From: Lagopus muta
Taxonomy: Eukaryota; Chordata; Aves; Galliformes; Phasianidae
Direction of reading: 5' to 3'
NCBI RefSeq assembly: GCF_023343835.1
Contig: NC_064472.1
Location: 49,433,652 to 49,497,651, forward strand
DNA: 64,000 bases
Part shown: piece by piece, positions 63,537 to 64,000 of the stretch
How the letters are laid out: every line of letters starts with the position of its first letter
How positions within the stretch are numbered: the stretch's first letter is position 1
Position numbers and translations under genes: made by a program
The notes under the pieces: model-generated
What the model saw: the letters and a program-made list of their open reading frames with translations, nothing else
The model's database searches: none
What the model was told of the DNA's origin: nothing

Positions 63537-64000
63537 TATAGAATCACAGAATCATAGAATCCTTAGAGCTGGAAGGAACCTTTAAAAGTCATCTGGTCCA
63601 ATTCACCTGCAATGAACAGGAACATCTACAGCTAGATCAGATTGCATAGAAATACATCCAGTCTGACCTTGAACATACCCAGGAATAGGGCATCTACCAC
63701 CTTTCTGGACATCCTGTTCCAGTGCTTCATTAAACCTATTGTAAAAAACTTTTTCCGTGTATCCAATCTAGATTTCCCCTTTTTTAGTTTGAAATCATTT
63801 CTCTGTATCCTATCAAAACAGTCCCTGCTAAAAGAGTCTATTGCCTTCTTTCTTATAGCCCCCGTTTAGATACTAAAGGCTGCTATCAGCTCTCCTCAGA
63901 GCCTTCTCTTCCCAAGGCTGAACAGCCCCAGCACTCTCAGCCTGTCCCTGTAAGGTGGTGCTCCTTCCCTTGGATCATTTTCATGGCCCATCCCTGCAGG
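63537..64000 (-). mobile_element. CR1 LINE 3' portion, antisense, running off the window
   Basis: Begins with a clear CR1 tail (TAGAATCACAGAATCATAGAATCC) and continues through CTACCACCTTTCTGGACATCCTGTTCC and GCTGAACAGCCCCAGCACTCTCAGCCTGTCC to the end of the window, where it is cut. Confidence 0.92.

Overview
This is 64 kb of vertebrate nuclear DNA, almost certainly from a bird and probably a galliform such as chicken. The evidence is a mostly AT-rich background, many 5'-truncated CR1 LINEs in both orientations (some ending in the avian CR1 tail unit ATTCTGTG), two copies of a mariner element that I recognise as the Galluhop/Mariner1_GG type, and a multi-exon mitochondrial carrier gene. No prokaryotic-style gene organisation, CRISPR array or phage was seen.

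The one complete gene is SLC25A46 on the plus strand. Its eight coding exons run from 31088 to 43543 and all fourteen splice sites are canonical GT-AG. The joined reading frame stays open for 408 codons plus stop. It starts inside a CpG island (about 30680-31560) whose promoter carries an ETS/GABPA-like site, an inverted CCAAT box and Sp1-type boxes. The 3' end most likely uses AATAAA at 44193.

Layout: 1-30 kb is gene-poor, with CR1 pieces near 0.19-2.4, 5.2-5.8, 9.6-11.0, 13.6-14.3, 15.6-16.3, 23.1-23.7, 25.7-26.9, 27.3-28.3 and 30.35-30.7 kb, the last abutting the CpG island. 30.7-44.2 kb is SLC25A46, with an internally deleted mariner copy in intron 2 and CR1 pieces in introns 5 and 7. 44.2-64 kb is intergenic for SLC25A46. 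It holds more CR1 copies, a near full-length decayed mariner (54473-55800), and a minus-strand exon at 57820-58068 that encodes an organic anion transporter (OATP/SLCO) segment, closest by eye to SLCO4C1. A possible minus-strand terminal exon with an antisense poly(A) signal lies at 51.4-52.2 kb.

I found no undescribed multi-gene system. The points most worth checking are the isolated OATP exon, the candidate terminal exon, the internally deleted mariner derivative, the opposed or nested CR1 junctions, and whether the SLC25A46 promoter is bidirectional.
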